DNA from: Aquisediminimonas sp031376385
GTDB lineage: Bacteria; Pseudomonadota; Alphaproteobacteria; Sphingomonadales; Sphingomonadaceae
Assembly: GCA_031376385.1 (NCBI GenBank)
Contig: JANMDQ010000015.1
Location: 124,001 to 188,000 of the forward strand
DNA length: 64,000 bases
Direction of reading: 5' to 3'
The position numbers and the translations under genes are program-made. Shown here piece after piece: positions 15,783 through 24,520 of this stretch; position 1 is the first letter of the stretch; each line of letters starts with the position of its first letter. The notes under the pieces are model-generated. The model was not told the origin of the DNA, ran no database searches, and was given only the letters and a program-made list of their open reading frames with translations.

Positions 15783-16310
15783 ATGGCAGATATCGCCGCA
15801 TTGACGCAATTGATCGAACCGCATGTCAAGGACATGGGGCTCAACCTTGTGCGCATCAAAATGTTCGGCGGTAAAAGCGATCCCGTGCTGCAAGTCATGG
15901 CCGAACGGCCCGATACCCGGCAAATGGTGGTTGAGGACTGCGCAGAGCTATCCCGCCGCATCTCTGATTTGCTGGATGAATTTGATCCGATTGAAGAAGC
16001 GTATCGGCTGGAGGTCAGCTCCCCCGGGATCGACCGCCCCCTCACACGGCTATCGGATTATCAAGACTGGGCCGGGTTCGACGCGCGGCTTCGCCTGCTG
16101 GAGGTTGTTGAGGGCCGCAAGCAAGTCGATGGCCGGTTGCTCGGCGTCGAAGGCGATATGATCCGTATTGTCACGCCAAAGACACGCGAAACTGTTTCTG
16201 TTCCCTTTGCGGCGGTGGCCACAGCTAAGCTGTTGCTATCCGACGCGCTCATTAAAGCCACGGCCCCGCCAACAACAGACGGCGCTGATATCATTAAGTT
16301 AGAGAGGTAA
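15783..16310 (+). CDS. rimP: Ribosome maturation factor RimP
   Basis: Small-subunit assembly factor (175 residues). Recognised from the N-terminal LVRIKMFGG and the core EDCAELSRRISDLLDEFDPI, EEAYRLEVSSPGIDRPLTR. GGAG lies 5 bases before the start. It is the first gene of the translation operon rimP-nusA-ylxR-infB and onward. The 122 bases upstream (15661-15782) are the likely promoter region and hold no gene. Confidence 0.95.
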   Translation: MADIAALTQLIEPHVKDMGLNLVRIKMFGGKSDPVLQVMAERPDTRQMVVEDCAELSRRISDLLDEFDPIEEAYRLEVSSPGIDRPLTRLSDYQDWAGFDARLRLLEVVEGRKQVDGRLLGVEGDMIRIVTPKTRETVSVPFAAVATAKLLLSDALIKATAPPTTDGADIIKLER

Positions 16311-16315
16311 AGCCC

Positions 16316-17908
16316 ATGTCCACTGCCATTGCTGCCAATAAGGCCGAATTGCTTGCCATTGCCGATGCTGTTGCGCGCGAAAAACTGATCGACAAGGCCA
16401 TTGTGCTGGAATCGATGGAAGATGCGATCCAGCGCGCCGCGCGTCAGCGTTACGGCGCTGAAAATGATATTCGCGCCAAAATCGATCCGCAATCCGGCGA
16501 CATGCGCTTGTGGCGCGTGGTTGAAGTCGTTGAGGAAGTGGACGATTATTTCAAGCAAGTGACGCTGAAAGACGCGCAGAAATTGCAGGCAGGCGCTGTG
16601 CTGGGCGACTTCATCGTCGATCCGCTCCCTCCCATTGAGTTTGGCCGGATTGCGGCGCAGGCGGCCAAGCAAGTCATTTTCCAGAAGGTGCGCGACGCCG
16701 AACGCGAACGCCAGCATGAGGAGTTCAAGGACCGAGTGAATGAAATCATCACCGGCGTGGTGAAGCGGGTTGAATTTGGCCATGTGGTGGTTGATCTCGG
16801 CCGCGCTGAAGGCGTCATCCGCCGCGATCAGCAGATTCCGCGTGAGGTGTTGCGCGTGGGCGATCGCTGCCGATCCGTCATTTTGCGCGTCGTGCGGGAA
16901 AACCGCGGACCGCAGATTTTCCTGAGCCGTGCCCATCCTGAATTTATGAAAAAGCTGTTCGCGCAGGAAGTGCCCGAAATTTATGACGGCATCATTACCA
17001 TCATGGCGGCGGCCCGTGACCCCGGCAGCCGCGCGAAGATTGGCGTGATCAGCCGCGATTCGAGCATTGACCCTGTCGGCGCGTGCGTCGGCATGAAGGG
17101 CAGCCGAGTTCAGGCCGTCGTGCAGGAAATGCAGGGCGAAAAAATCGACATCATTCCATGGTCCGAAGATACCGCGACTTTCGTTGTGAACGCGTTGCAG
17201 CCTGCCACTGTCAGCCGCGTGATGATCGACGAAGAAGAAAGCCGCATCGAAGTCGTGGTGCCTGACGATCAGTTGAGCCTGGCCATTGGTCGTCGCGGGC
17301 AGAATGTGCGGCTGGCCTCTCAACTTACCAATTCGGCCATTGATATTATGACCGAAACTGACGCGAGCGAAAAGCGGCAGCGCGAATTTGTTGAAAATAG
17401 CGACTTGTTCCAGAAGGAACTCGACGTTGATGAAACGCTTGCGCAGTTGCTGGTCGCCGAAGGCTTCACAGCTCTGGAAGAAGTCGCTTATGTCGGCGTT
17501 GAAGAGTTGGCCGCCATTGAAGGCTTTGATGACGAACTGGGCGCAGAATTGCAAAACCGCGCACAAGAAGCACTTGACCGCCGCGAAGAAGCGTCGCGGA
17601 TTGAGCGGCGCGAACTCGGCGTCGAAGACGCGCTCGCTGCAATGCCGCACCTGACTGAGGCTATGCTCGTTACCTTGGGCAAGGCTGGGATCAAGACACT
17701 TGATGATCTGGCTGATCTTGCAACCGACGAGCTGATTGCCAAAAAACGCAGCGAACCGCGCCGGCGCGATGCAGGCAAGGCTGAAGACAAAGGCGGCGTC
17801 CTTGCCACTTACGGTCTGAACGAAGAGCAAGGCAACGAGATCATCATGGCCGCACGTGCGCATTGGTTTGAAGAAGAGGGAGACGCGGATGCGGGTTCCT
17901 CAGAATGA
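16316..17908 (+). CDS. nusA: Transcription termination/antitermination factor NusA
   Basis: RNA-polymerase-associated factor (530 residues) acting in pausing, termination and antitermination. Domain order is the N-terminal polymerase-binding domain, S1 (GVVKRVEFGHVVVDLGRAEG), KH1 and KH2 (DPVGACVGMKGSRVQAVVQE, LAIGRRGQNVRLASQL), then acidic C-terminal repeats typical of the proteobacterial long form. It lies 5 bases after rimP and overlaps the next gene by 20 bases. Confidence 0.97.
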   Translation: MSTAIAANKAELLAIADAVAREKLIDKAIVLESMEDAIQRAARQRYGAENDIRAKIDPQSGDMRLWRVVEVVEEVDDYFKQVTLKDAQKLQAGAVLGDFIVDPLPPIEFGRIAAQAAKQVIFQKVRDAERERQHEEFKDRVNEIITGVVKRVEFGHVVVDLGRAEGVIRRDQQIPREVLRVGDRCRSVILRVVRENRGPQIFLSRAHPEFMKKLFAQEVPEIYDGIITIMAAARDPGSRAKIGVISRDSSIDPVGACVGMKGSRVQAVVQEMQGEKIDIIPWSEDTATFVVNALQPATVSRVMIDEEESRIEVVVPDDQLSLAIGRRGQNVRLASQLTNSAIDIMTETDASEKRQREFVENSDLFQKELDVDETLAQLLVAEGFTALEEVAYVGVEELAAIEGFDDELGAELQNRAQEALDRREEASRIERRELGVEDALAAMPHLTEAMLVTLGKAGIKTLDDLADLATDELIAKKRSEPRRRDAGKAEDKGGVLATYGLNEEQGNEIIMAARAHWFEEEGDADAGSSE

Positions 17909-18653
17909 CCGCCTAAGCGAACCCGAACGTCGCTGTATCCTGACGGGTGATCATGCCCGGCGGGAAATGCTGGTGCGCCTTGCGTGCGGGCCAGAAGGGC
18001 AAATTGCGCCTGACGTCCGCGCGCGTGCGCCGGGGCGCGGGGCCTGGATTGGCGTGACCAAGACTGAGCTTGAAACGGCGCTCGCCAAGGGTAAGCTGAA
18101 AGGCGCGCTCAACCGCGCGTTCAAAACCACGGCACTCACCATCCCTGATGATCTGGCGGACCGGGTGGAAAGCGAATTGACGCATGCCACGCTCAACCGA
18201 TTGGGATTGGAAGCACGGGCCAGCACGATTGCCACGGGTTCTGACCGGATTGGGGAGGCTGCCCGGCGCGGCAATGTCCATATGCTGCTTCACGCATCGG
18301 ACGCAGGTGACGATGGCTGTCGCAAGCTGGCACAGGCGTGGCGTGTCGGTCGCGAAGCAGAAGGGTCCGGACTGTCGGGCATCATGCTGTCGATAGACCG
18401 GGACCGGTTGAGCGCAGCTCTGGGCCGCGAAAACACTGTGCATTTGGCCGTGACCGACAAAGGCGCAGCCAAAAGAATAGCAGCGGATCTTTACCGTTGG
18501 CACCATTTTATCGGGCGTCAAACCCCCGTAGACCTTGCGGAATCGTCGCCAAAGGTTCACGGGGCATCCCTAAATGAACATGACGCGCATGATGCTGACC
18601 CAGCAACCCTGGGATCAGAAACGTTGGAACAGGAAGCTAGGTTAAACACATGA
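17889..18653 (+). CDS. YlxR (DUF448) - L7Ae-like fusion RNA-binding protein
   Basis: Fusion of a YlxR/DUF448 domain (about residues 7-90: ERRCILTGDHARREMLVRLA, DVRARAPGRGAWIGV) with an L7Ae/L30e-like domain (about 110-215), a two-domain form often seen in alphaproteobacterial nusA operons. It is probably an RNA- or nucleoid-binding protein; the exact role is not known. The ATG at 17889 follows GAGGGAG and overlaps the nusA end; an upstream in-frame codon at 17856 lacks a site. The stop overlaps the infB start (ATGA). The last 40 residues are acidic and look disordered. Confidence 0.85.
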   Translation: MRVPQNDRLSEPERRCILTGDHARREMLVRLACGPEGQIAPDVRARAPGRGAWIGVTKTELETALAKGKLKGALNRAFKTTALTIPDDLADRVESELTHATLNRLGLEARASTIATGSDRIGEAARRGNVHMLLHASDAGDDGCRKLAQAWRVGREAEGSGLSGIMLSIDRDRLSAALGRENTVHLAVTDKGAAKRIAADLYRWHHFIGRQTPVDLAESSPKVHGASLNEHDAHDADPATLGSETLEQEARLNT

Positions 18654-21133
18654 GCGAAACAGAAAAGCCAAAGCTGGGCATGCGCGCGCCGCTGGGCATC
18701 AAGCGGACGATTGAAACGGGCCAAGTAAAGCAAAGCTTTAGCCACGGCCGTTCCAATACGGTGGTTGTCGAAGTGAAGCGTCGTCGTATCCTGGGCAAAC
18801 CCGGTGAAGCTGAAGCGGCGCCCGTTGAGGTGCCCGTTGTCGCGGCACCCGTTATTGCGCCTCCTCCGCCACCTCCTCCGCCAGCCCCGCGCGTCGCCGA
18901 GCCCGTTTTATCGCGTCAGGAAATGCAGGCAAAGTTCCTGCGTGAGGCCGAAGAAGCGCGTCTCAACATGCTTGAAGAAGCGCGCCGCCGCGAAGATGTG
19001 GCCAAGCGCGAATCCTCTGACGATGAAAAGCGCCGGGTCGAAGATAATCGCCGCGCCGAAGAAGAAGCTGTTGAGGCAGCACGGGTCGCCGCAGAGGAAC
19101 AAGCGCTTCAGGCTGCATTGGCACCAGCTGCTGCCCCTGCCGCTGATGAAGGCGACAAGCCAGTTAAGAAATTTGGCATTACGCCTGCGCCGCGCCGTGT
19201 TGAGCCAGTCCGCCCCGCACGGGGCCGGATGGGTGATGATCGCCGTCAATCGGGTAAGCTGACTGTTACCAAAGCCTTAGGCGATGATGACGGCGTTCGT
19301 GCGCGGTCAATGGCAGCGCTGAAGCGGGCGCGCGAAAAAGATAAGCGCTCTCATCAGTCTGGCGGTCCATCGGTCAAGCAAGTCCGCGATGTGCAGGTGC
19401 CTGAAAGCATCACATTGCAAGAACTGGCCAACCGTATGGCCGAACGCGGCGCAGATCTGGTCAAAGCCCTGTTCAAAATGGGCAGTCCAGTCACGCTAAC
19501 AGAAACGATCGATCAGGACACCGCAGAGCTGCTCGTCACAGAATTTGGCCATAACATCGTGCGCGTGTCGGATTCCGATATTGATATTGCCCATGATGAA
19601 GATGTCGACGCCGATGCAACGCAAGTGACGCGTCCACCGGTGGTGGCGATCATGGGGCATGTTGATCACGGTAAAACCTCACTGCTTGATGCGTTGCGAG
19701 GCACAGATGTGGTGTCGGGCGAAGCAGGCGGGATCACTCAGCATATCGGCGCGTATCAAGTGACGATGAAGGATAAGTCCAAAATCACCTTCCTTGATAC
19801 ACCGGGCCATGAAGCCTTTAGCGAAATGCGCGCGCGTGGTGCCAATGTAACGGATATTGTTGTGATTGTGGTTGCAGCGGACGATGGCCCCAAGCCGCAG
19901 ACCGTGGAAGCGATCAACCATGTGAAGGCCGCTGGCGTTCCCATGATCATTGCCATCACCAAGACGGACAAGCATGAAGCCAACGCCCAAAAGGTGCGCG
20001 AACAATTGCTGCAATATGATGTCGTGGTGGAATCGCTTTCGGGCGATGTTCAGGAAGTGGAAGTTTCCGCCAAGGAAAAGACCGGTCTGGATACACTGAT
20101 TGAGAAAATTCAGTTGCAATCCGAATTGTCTGAACTCACCGCCAATCCTGATCGTGCTGCTGAAGGCAAAGTTATTGAAGCGCGTCTTGATAAGGGCAAA
20201 GGGCCTGTGGCGACGATCCTGATCGAACGCGGCACTCTAAAAATCGGCGATATTTTCGTCGTTGGCGCTGAAAGCGGACGCGTCCGTGCGATGCAGAATG
20301 ACAAAGGCATGCAGATCAAGGAAGCAGGGCCCTCACTGCCAGTGGAAGTGCTGGGCTTGACCGGCGTTCCATCGGCTGGCGACACGCTGACCGTTGTGGA
20401 AAGCGAAGCGCGCGCGCGTGAAGTGGCGGCTTATCGCGGGTCTGTTGCCACCAAGAAACGCACGGGCACTGGCCCAGCGTCGCTTGAATCGATGTTCTCT
20501 GCGCTGAAAGAAAAGCAGGCGCAGGAATATCCGCTTGTCATCAAAAGCGATGTTCAGGGAACCGTCGAGGCGATCCTTGGCAGTTTGGCCAAAATTCCGA
20601 ACGAAGATATCAAGGTCCGAATCCTCCATTCCGGCGTCGGTGGCATCACCGAAAGCGATGTCACTTTGGCGCGGGCTTCGGGCGCGCCGATCATCGGGTT
20701 CAACGTCCGGGCCAATGCCAAAGCACGCGAAATTGCTGAACGTAACGGTGTTGCGCTCAAATATTACGACGTAATCTATGATCTGATCGACGATATTCGC
20801 GCCGGTATGGCGGGCCAGCTTGGTCCAGAATATTTCGAAACCGTTGTGGGCCGCGCCGAAATCCGCGAAGTCTTCCCCGCAGGCAAGCACGGCAAGGCCG
20901 CTGGTTTGCTCGTTACCGAAGGCTACATCAGGAAGGCGCTTCGTGCCCGTGTTACGCGCGATGATGTCATCATCTACACAGGCTCCATTTCCAACCTGCG
21001 GCGCTTCAAGGATGATGTTCCTGAAGTACGCGCTGGCCTGGAATGCGGCGTCACGCTAGAGGCGACAACGGATATCAAGAAGGGTGATTTCCTCGAAACA
21101 TTCGATGTCGAGGAACGCGAACGCAAGCTTTGA
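18650..21133 (+). CDS. infB: Translation initiation factor IF-2
   Basis: GTPase (827 residues) that brings initiator tRNA to the 30S subunit. The N-terminal 250 residues contain a basic IF2-associated segment, a proline-rich stretch (about residues 69-82) and a long charged coiled region. The G domain has G1 GHVDHGKTS and G3 DTPGHEAF. The G4 motif, usually NKxD, reads TKTD (residues 437-440), as in Rho-type GTPases. Domains II-IV follow, ending ECGVTLEATTDIKKGDFLETF. It is coupled to the YlxR-L7Ae gene. Confidence 0.97.
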   Translation: MSETEKPKLGMRAPLGIKRTIETGQVKQSFSHGRSNTVVVEVKRRRILGKPGEAEAAPVEVPVVAAPVIAPPPPPPPPAPRVAEPVLSRQEMQAKFLREAEEARLNMLEEARRREDVAKRESSDDEKRRVEDNRRAEEEAVEAARVAAEEQALQAALAPAAAPAADEGDKPVKKFGITPAPRRVEPVRPARGRMGDDRRQSGKLTVTKALGDDDGVRARSMAALKRAREKDKRSHQSGGPSVKQVRDVQVPESITLQELANRMAERGADLVKALFKMGSPVTLTETIDQDTAELLVTEFGHNIVRVSDSDIDIAHDEDVDADATQVTRPPVVAIMGHVDHGKTSLLDALRGTDVVSGEAGGITQHIGAYQVTMKDKSKITFLDTPGHEAFSEMRARGANVTDIVVIVVAADDGPKPQTVEAINHVKAAGVPMIIAITKTDKHEANAQKVREQLLQYDVVVESLSGDVQEVEVSAKEKTGLDTLIEKIQLQSELSELTANPDRAAEGKVIEARLDKGKGPVATILIERGTLKIGDIFVVGAESGRVRAMQNDKGMQIKEAGPSLPVEVLGLTGVPSAGDTLTVVESEARAREVAAYRGSVATKKRTGTGPASLESMFSALKEKQAQEYPLVIKSDVQGTVEAILGSLAKIPNEDIKVRILHSGVGGITESDVTLARASGAPIIGFNVRANAKAREIAERNGVALKYYDVIYDLIDDIRAGMAGQLGPEYFETVVGRAEIREVFPAGKHGKAAGLLVTEGYIRKALRARVTRDDVIIYTGSISNLRRFKDDVPEVRAGLECGVTLEATTDIKKGDFLETFDVEERERKL

Positions 21134-21173
21134 TGATATCACGCTAACGCTTAGTTTTGGAAGACCAAGGTAT

Positions 21174-21584
21174 ATGGAGAAAAGCTTCTTCGCCGATAAA
21201 CCGCTTCCTCCTGCTCCTTTGACACTGGGCTGGGAGCTATTGGAGGAGTGGCCTGAGGAAGGCCGTATTCAAGTCGCGTTCTTGGCTAATGAGACTATGC
21301 TTAACGCCCGTGGCACAGTTCAGGGCGGTTTTGTGGCCGCGATGCTTGATGATGTCATGGGGCCGGCGCTGATTGTTTTAACTAACGGCAAGGAAGCGCC
21401 CGTGACAGTTGATATGAATGTGACGTTTATTCGCCCGACCTTGCCGGGCCGGGTGATTGGTATTGGCCGCGTGATCAGCAAAACAAAAACTATGGCTTTC
21501 CTTGAAGCTGAACTTTTCGACGCTGAGCAAAGGCTGTTAGCAAGAGCAACTTCCAGCGCACGTATTGTTCCGGTCACCACATGA
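21174..21584 (+). CDS. PaaI-type hotdog thioesterase
   Basis: Hotdog-fold protein of 136 residues of the PaaI/YbgC-like thioesterase superfamily. The signature is NARGTVQGGFVAAMLDDVMGP, with the helix residue equivalent to the catalytic Asp, followed by TVDMNVTFIRPTLPG. It probably hydrolyses an acyl- or aryl-CoA. The start chosen is the ATG at 21174 after CAAGG, since a longer frame would overlap infB by 50 bases. It separates infB from rbfA, which are usually neighbours, and overlaps rbfA by 4 bases. Confidence 0.82.
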   Translation: MEKSFFADKPLPPAPLTLGWELLEEWPEEGRIQVAFLANETMLNARGTVQGGFVAAMLDDVMGPALIVLTNGKEAPVTVDMNVTFIRPTLPGRVIGIGRVISKTKTMAFLEAELFDAEQRLLARATSSARIVPVTT

Positions 21585-21982
21585 CCGGCACAACGCCCGA
21601 AACCAAATCCGTCCGCACCCTGCGGGTGGGAGAACAAGTGCGCCATGTGCTGAGTGAAATCCTGGCACGCGGGGATGTGCACGACGACACGCTTGATGCA
21701 CATATGGTGTCCGTCACCGAAGTGCGCATGTCCCCCGATCTGCGCCACGCGACGGTGTTCGTGAAACCTTTACTGGGCACCAATGAAGCCGCTGTGATCA
21801 AAGCCCTGCGCACCAACACAGCCTATCTGCAACGCGAAGTCGCTGCCCGGGTGCAACAGAAATATGCCGCAAAGCTCAAGTTTCTAGCTGATGATAGCTT
21901 TGACGAAGGTGGGCATATCGATAAGCTGTTGAAGGCCCCACAAGTCGCCCAAGACCTGGGCGAGGACGTGAGCGAAACTTGA
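21581..21982 (+). CDS. rbfA: 30S ribosome-binding factor RbfA
   Basis: Cold-shock and maturation factor for the 30S subunit (133 residues). Recognised from RVGEQVRHVLSEILARGDVHD, VSVTEVRMSPDLRHATVFVKP, and the C-terminal LKFLADDSFDEGGHIDKLL with the kinked-helix KH fold. Its ATG overlaps the thioesterase stop. The usual partner truB lies 2.5 kb downstream because a toxin-antitoxin pair and three other genes intervene. Confidence 0.94.
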   Translation: MTGTTPETKSVRTLRVGEQVRHVLSEILARGDVHDDTLDAHMVSVTEVRMSPDLRHATVFVKPLLGTNEAAVIKALRTNTAYLQREVAARVQQKYAAKLKFLADDSFDEGGHIDKLLKAPQVAQDLGEDVSET

Positions 21983-22013
21983 CTTATGACTTGGTAAGAT
22001 GCATCTTACTTAG

Positions 22014-22310
22014 ATGAATATGCAAACGAAACTCTCAGCCAAAGGGCAGGTGGTCATCCCGAAAGATGTTCGTGATCGGATGTGTTTAGAGATCGGGGAG
22101 GCCTTTGACGTCGTTGATCGCGGCAATGAGATTGTTTTGCGGCGATCATCTGACGCTGTTGGCAGGCGAAATCTCTCTGTTGCGGAGGCATCAGCCGCGA
22201 TTCGCAAGATTGTAAACTACACAGGGCCGCGAATCTCAGACGAGGAGATCGCGCGGGCAGGGCCAGTCATGGCTGCTGCGGAATATGATCGGCTGAAGCA
22301 ACAGCAGTGA
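22014..22310 (+). CDS. AbrB/MazE-type antitoxin
   Basis: DNA-binding antitoxin of 98 residues. The N-terminal swapped-hairpin AbrB domain is clear (TKLSAKGQVVIPKDVRDRM, then GEAFDVVDRGNEIVLRR). The C-terminal half (DEEIARAGPVMAAAEYDRLK) should wrap the toxin. It overlaps the PIN-domain toxin gene by 4 bases. The short gap before it (21983-22013) contains a possible -10-like AT-rich stretch, and autoregulation by the pair would be usual. Confidence 0.85.
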   Translation: MNMQTKLSAKGQVVIPKDVRDRMCLEIGEAFDVVDRGNEIVLRRSSDAVGRRNLSVAEASAAIRKIVNYTGPRISDEEIARAGPVMAAAEYDRLKQQQ

Positions 22311-22699
22311 TCGCGCTCGATACAAATGTGCTTGCAAGGTGGATTTTGCGCGATGATGCAGAGCAAGCAGAAATTGCGGAGAGCGTTCTTTCGGGTCCTT
22401 GCTGGGTCGGCGCAACGGTCTTTCTCGAACTTGGCTGGGTGCTGTTGAATTCAGCAAAATTGTCTCGCGCAGCGGTGTTCGGATCGCTTACTGTGTTACT
22501 CGATATGCCTTCGTTGCAGATTGAACGCAGCACTGATCTCAGGTGGGCGCTTGGTCGCTTCGAAACTGGCGGTGACTTTGCTGACATGATCCATCTCGCC
22601 ACAATCGCTGAAGTAGACGAGTTCGCAACCTTTGACAGGAAGCTGGCCAGATTGGAAGGTGCTGATATGCGTGTTCCAATCATGCTGCTTGGGGTCTGA
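22307..22699 (+). CDS. VapC-type PIN-domain toxin
   Basis: PIN-domain ribonuclease of 130 residues, toxin partner of the upstream antitoxin. The acidic metal-binding residues appear in order: Asp at IALDTNVLARWILRD, Glu in FLELGWVL, Asp in FADMIHLATI, and Asp in FATFDRKLARL. All look intact, so an active RNase is expected. Start overlaps the antitoxin stop and the stop overlaps the tdk start. The pair has been inserted into, or carried along with, the translation operon. Confidence 0.87.
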   Translation: MIALDTNVLARWILRDDAEQAEIAESVLSGPCWVGATVFLELGWVLLNSAKLSRAAVFGSLTVLLDMPSLQIERSTDLRWALGRFETGGDFADMIHLATIAEVDEFATFDRKLARLEGADMRVPIMLLGV

Positions 22700-23277
22700 T
22701 GGCGAAGCTCTATTTCTATTACGCGTCGATGAATGCCGGCAAATCAACCACGCTCCTGCAATCCAGCTTTAATTATCAGGAGCGGGGGATGGAGACGATG
22801 TTGTGGACGGCTGCGCTGGATGATCGGTATGACAGCGGCGTGATTACATCGCGGATCGGATTGCAGGCGGAGGCGCACCGCTTTGTGCCGGAGACGGATT
22901 TATATGGTGCGATCAGCGCCGAACACGGGGCCCGCCCGCTCTCGTGCATCATGGTGGATGAGGCGCAGTTTCTGTCTAAACTCCAGGTGTTTCAACTCGC
23001 CCGCGTCTGTGATGAAGTGGGCATTCCCGTGCTTGCTTATGGCCTGCGGACTGATTTTCAGGCTGAACTTTTCCCCGGCAGCGCCCAGTTGCTGGCGCTT
23101 GCTGATACGCTGGTGGAACTGAAGGCCGTGTGCGAATGCGGGCGCAAAGCGACCATGAACCTCCGTGTTGATGCAGAGGGGCAGGCCGTGCGTGACGGCG
23201 CGCAAACCGAAATTGGCGGCAATGATCGCTACATCGCGCTGTGCCGCAAACATTATATGGAACGCACCCGTGGTTGA
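22699..23277 (+). CDS. tdk: Thymidine kinase
   Basis: Type II thymidine kinase (192 residues) phosphorylating thymidine in the salvage route. It shows the P-loop ASMNAGKSTTLLQS, the VDEAQFL Walker B-type motif, the lasso-loop region YGLRTDF and the zinc-ribbon cysteines (CECG, and CRKH near the end). Its start overlaps the toxin stop by one base. The stop lies inside the start region of the next gene. Confidence 0.94.
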   Translation: MAKLYFYYASMNAGKSTTLLQSSFNYQERGMETMLWTAALDDRYDSGVITSRIGLQAEAHRFVPETDLYGAISAEHGARPLSCIMVDEAQFLSKLQVFQLARVCDEVGIPVLAYGLRTDFQAELFPGSAQLLALADTLVELKAVCECGRKATMNLRVDAEGQAVRDGAQTEIGGNDRYIALCRKHYMERTRG

Positions 23278-23824
23278 ACTTTACGTGCCGCTCCGTGATG
23301 GCGATTTGCACCTTGAGCTGCTGATAGAGCGCCACCGCGAACCCCTGCGCTTGGCCTGTGCTGAGGACCCCGATATTTGGGAGATTTACCCGTTTTCCTA
23401 TGTCGGCGATCATTTCGACGATAGTTTTGTAGGGATGCTCAACGCAGGGGCTCAGCGGCAGGCCTATGCCATCTTTAATGGGGATGCTGTTGTTGGGATG
23501 ACGGCATGGATCGCGCACGGGGCCGCTGGATATTCTACTGAGATTGGCAACAGTTACATCGTCCCACGCCTGCGCGGCACGGGGTTCAACACGCGCCTTA
23601 AAACGCTGATGATTGGTCATGCCTTTGCCTGCGGATTGAAGCGCGTGGCGTTGAAGGTCGATGCGATCAACGCGCGCTCTCAAGCCGCCGTCATGAAGCT
23701 CGGCTGCACCCGTGAAGGCCTGATGCGGGCAGAACGGGTGACATGGACGGGACGGATCCGCGACACAGTGATTTTCTCTGTATTGGCGGATGAATGGGCT
23801 GCGCGGCTGGGATCAACAGCATGA
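23270..23824 (+). CDS. GNAT-family acetyltransferase (RimJ/RimL-like)
   Basis: GNAT-fold N-acetyltransferase of about 184 residues. The N-terminal part (REPLRLACAEDPDIWEIYPF) and the C-terminal SQAAVMKLGCTREGLMRAE are the RimJ/RimL-like pattern that acetylates small molecules or protein N-termini. The start is taken at the GTG at 23270, which overlaps the tdk stop; no good ribosome site is seen, fitting coupled translation. The substrate is unknown. Its stop overlaps the M50 protease start (ATGA). Confidence 0.8.
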   Translation: MVELYVPLRDGDLHLELLIERHREPLRLACAEDPDIWEIYPFSYVGDHFDDSFVGMLNAGAQRQAYAIFNGDAVVGMTAWIAHGAAGYSTEIGNSYIVPRLRGTGFNTRLKTLMIGHAFACGLKRVALKVDAINARSQAAVMKLGCTREGLMRAERVTWTGRIRDTVIFSVLADEWAARLGSTA

Positions 23825-24516
23825 ACGAAATCGGTGCCATTGCGTTCAACATCGGAACATGGCTGATCCCGCTGACCTTTGCGATTGTGTTTCATGAAGT
23901 GGCCCACGGCCGCGTCGCACTTTGGTTCGGAGACAAGACAGCGCGCGATCAGGGGCGGCTCAGCCTCAATCCCATTCGCCATGTTGATCCCATTGGCACA
24001 GTGGTTTTACCCTTGATTTTGGCAGTCACTGGCGCACCGATATTCGGCTGGGCAAAGCCTGTGCCAGTGGTCCCGTCCCGCATGCATAATCCGCGCTGGA
24101 ATATGGTTGCGGTGGCGGCGGCGGGGCCACTCAGCAACATCATATTGGCCTTCATCACTGCGCTGATCTTGGTCGCTGCTTGGCCGGTATTGGGCAATGC
24201 CGAGTCCGCAGGGCTAAAGTTCCTCACGGCTAATCTCAATAATTTCATCGCGATCAACTTGTTTCTAGCTTTGTTTAACATGCTGCCAGTGCCGCCATTT
24301 GATGGGTCTAAAGTCCTCGGCGGGCTGCTGCCTCCGCGTCTGGGGCGGCGGTTTGCGCGGTTGGATCGTTATGCATTTCCGATCATGCTATTTTTGCTGG
24401 TCGGCCTGCCGCTGATCGCGCCGCAAGCAAATATCACCCAGAATCTGGTGATACCGCCGTTCGAATGGGCCTATAGCGCAGTGTTGGCAGTGGCAGGCCT
24501 GATCGTTGGCCGCTAA
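23821..24516 (+). CDS. Site-2 protease family (M50) membrane protein
   Basis: Integral membrane metalloprotease of 231 residues of the short M50 type without PDZ domain. The zinc site HEVAHG (His25, Glu26, His29) lies in the first membrane helix, and the second motif is LFNMLPVPPFDGSKVL. There are about five hydrophobic segments. Proteins of this subfamily are common in bacteria but their substrates are mostly unknown. It is coupled to the GNAT gene before it and stands 4 bases before truB. Confidence 0.9.
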   Translation: MNEIGAIAFNIGTWLIPLTFAIVFHEVAHGRVALWFGDKTARDQGRLSLNPIRHVDPIGTVVLPLILAVTGAPIFGWAKPVPVVPSRMHNPRWNMVAVAAAGPLSNIILAFITALILVAAWPVLGNAESAGLKFLTANLNNFIAINLFLALFNMLPVPPFDGSKVLGGLLPPRLGRRFARLDRYAFPIMLFLLVGLPLIAPQANITQNLVIPPFEWAYSAVLAVAGLIVGR

Positions 24517-24520
24517 CCCG

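Noticed and set aside
16061..17863. Long open frame (600 codons) antisense to rimP and nusA
   Set aside because: It mirrors nusA codon composition, its translation has no domain, and nusA itself is certain.
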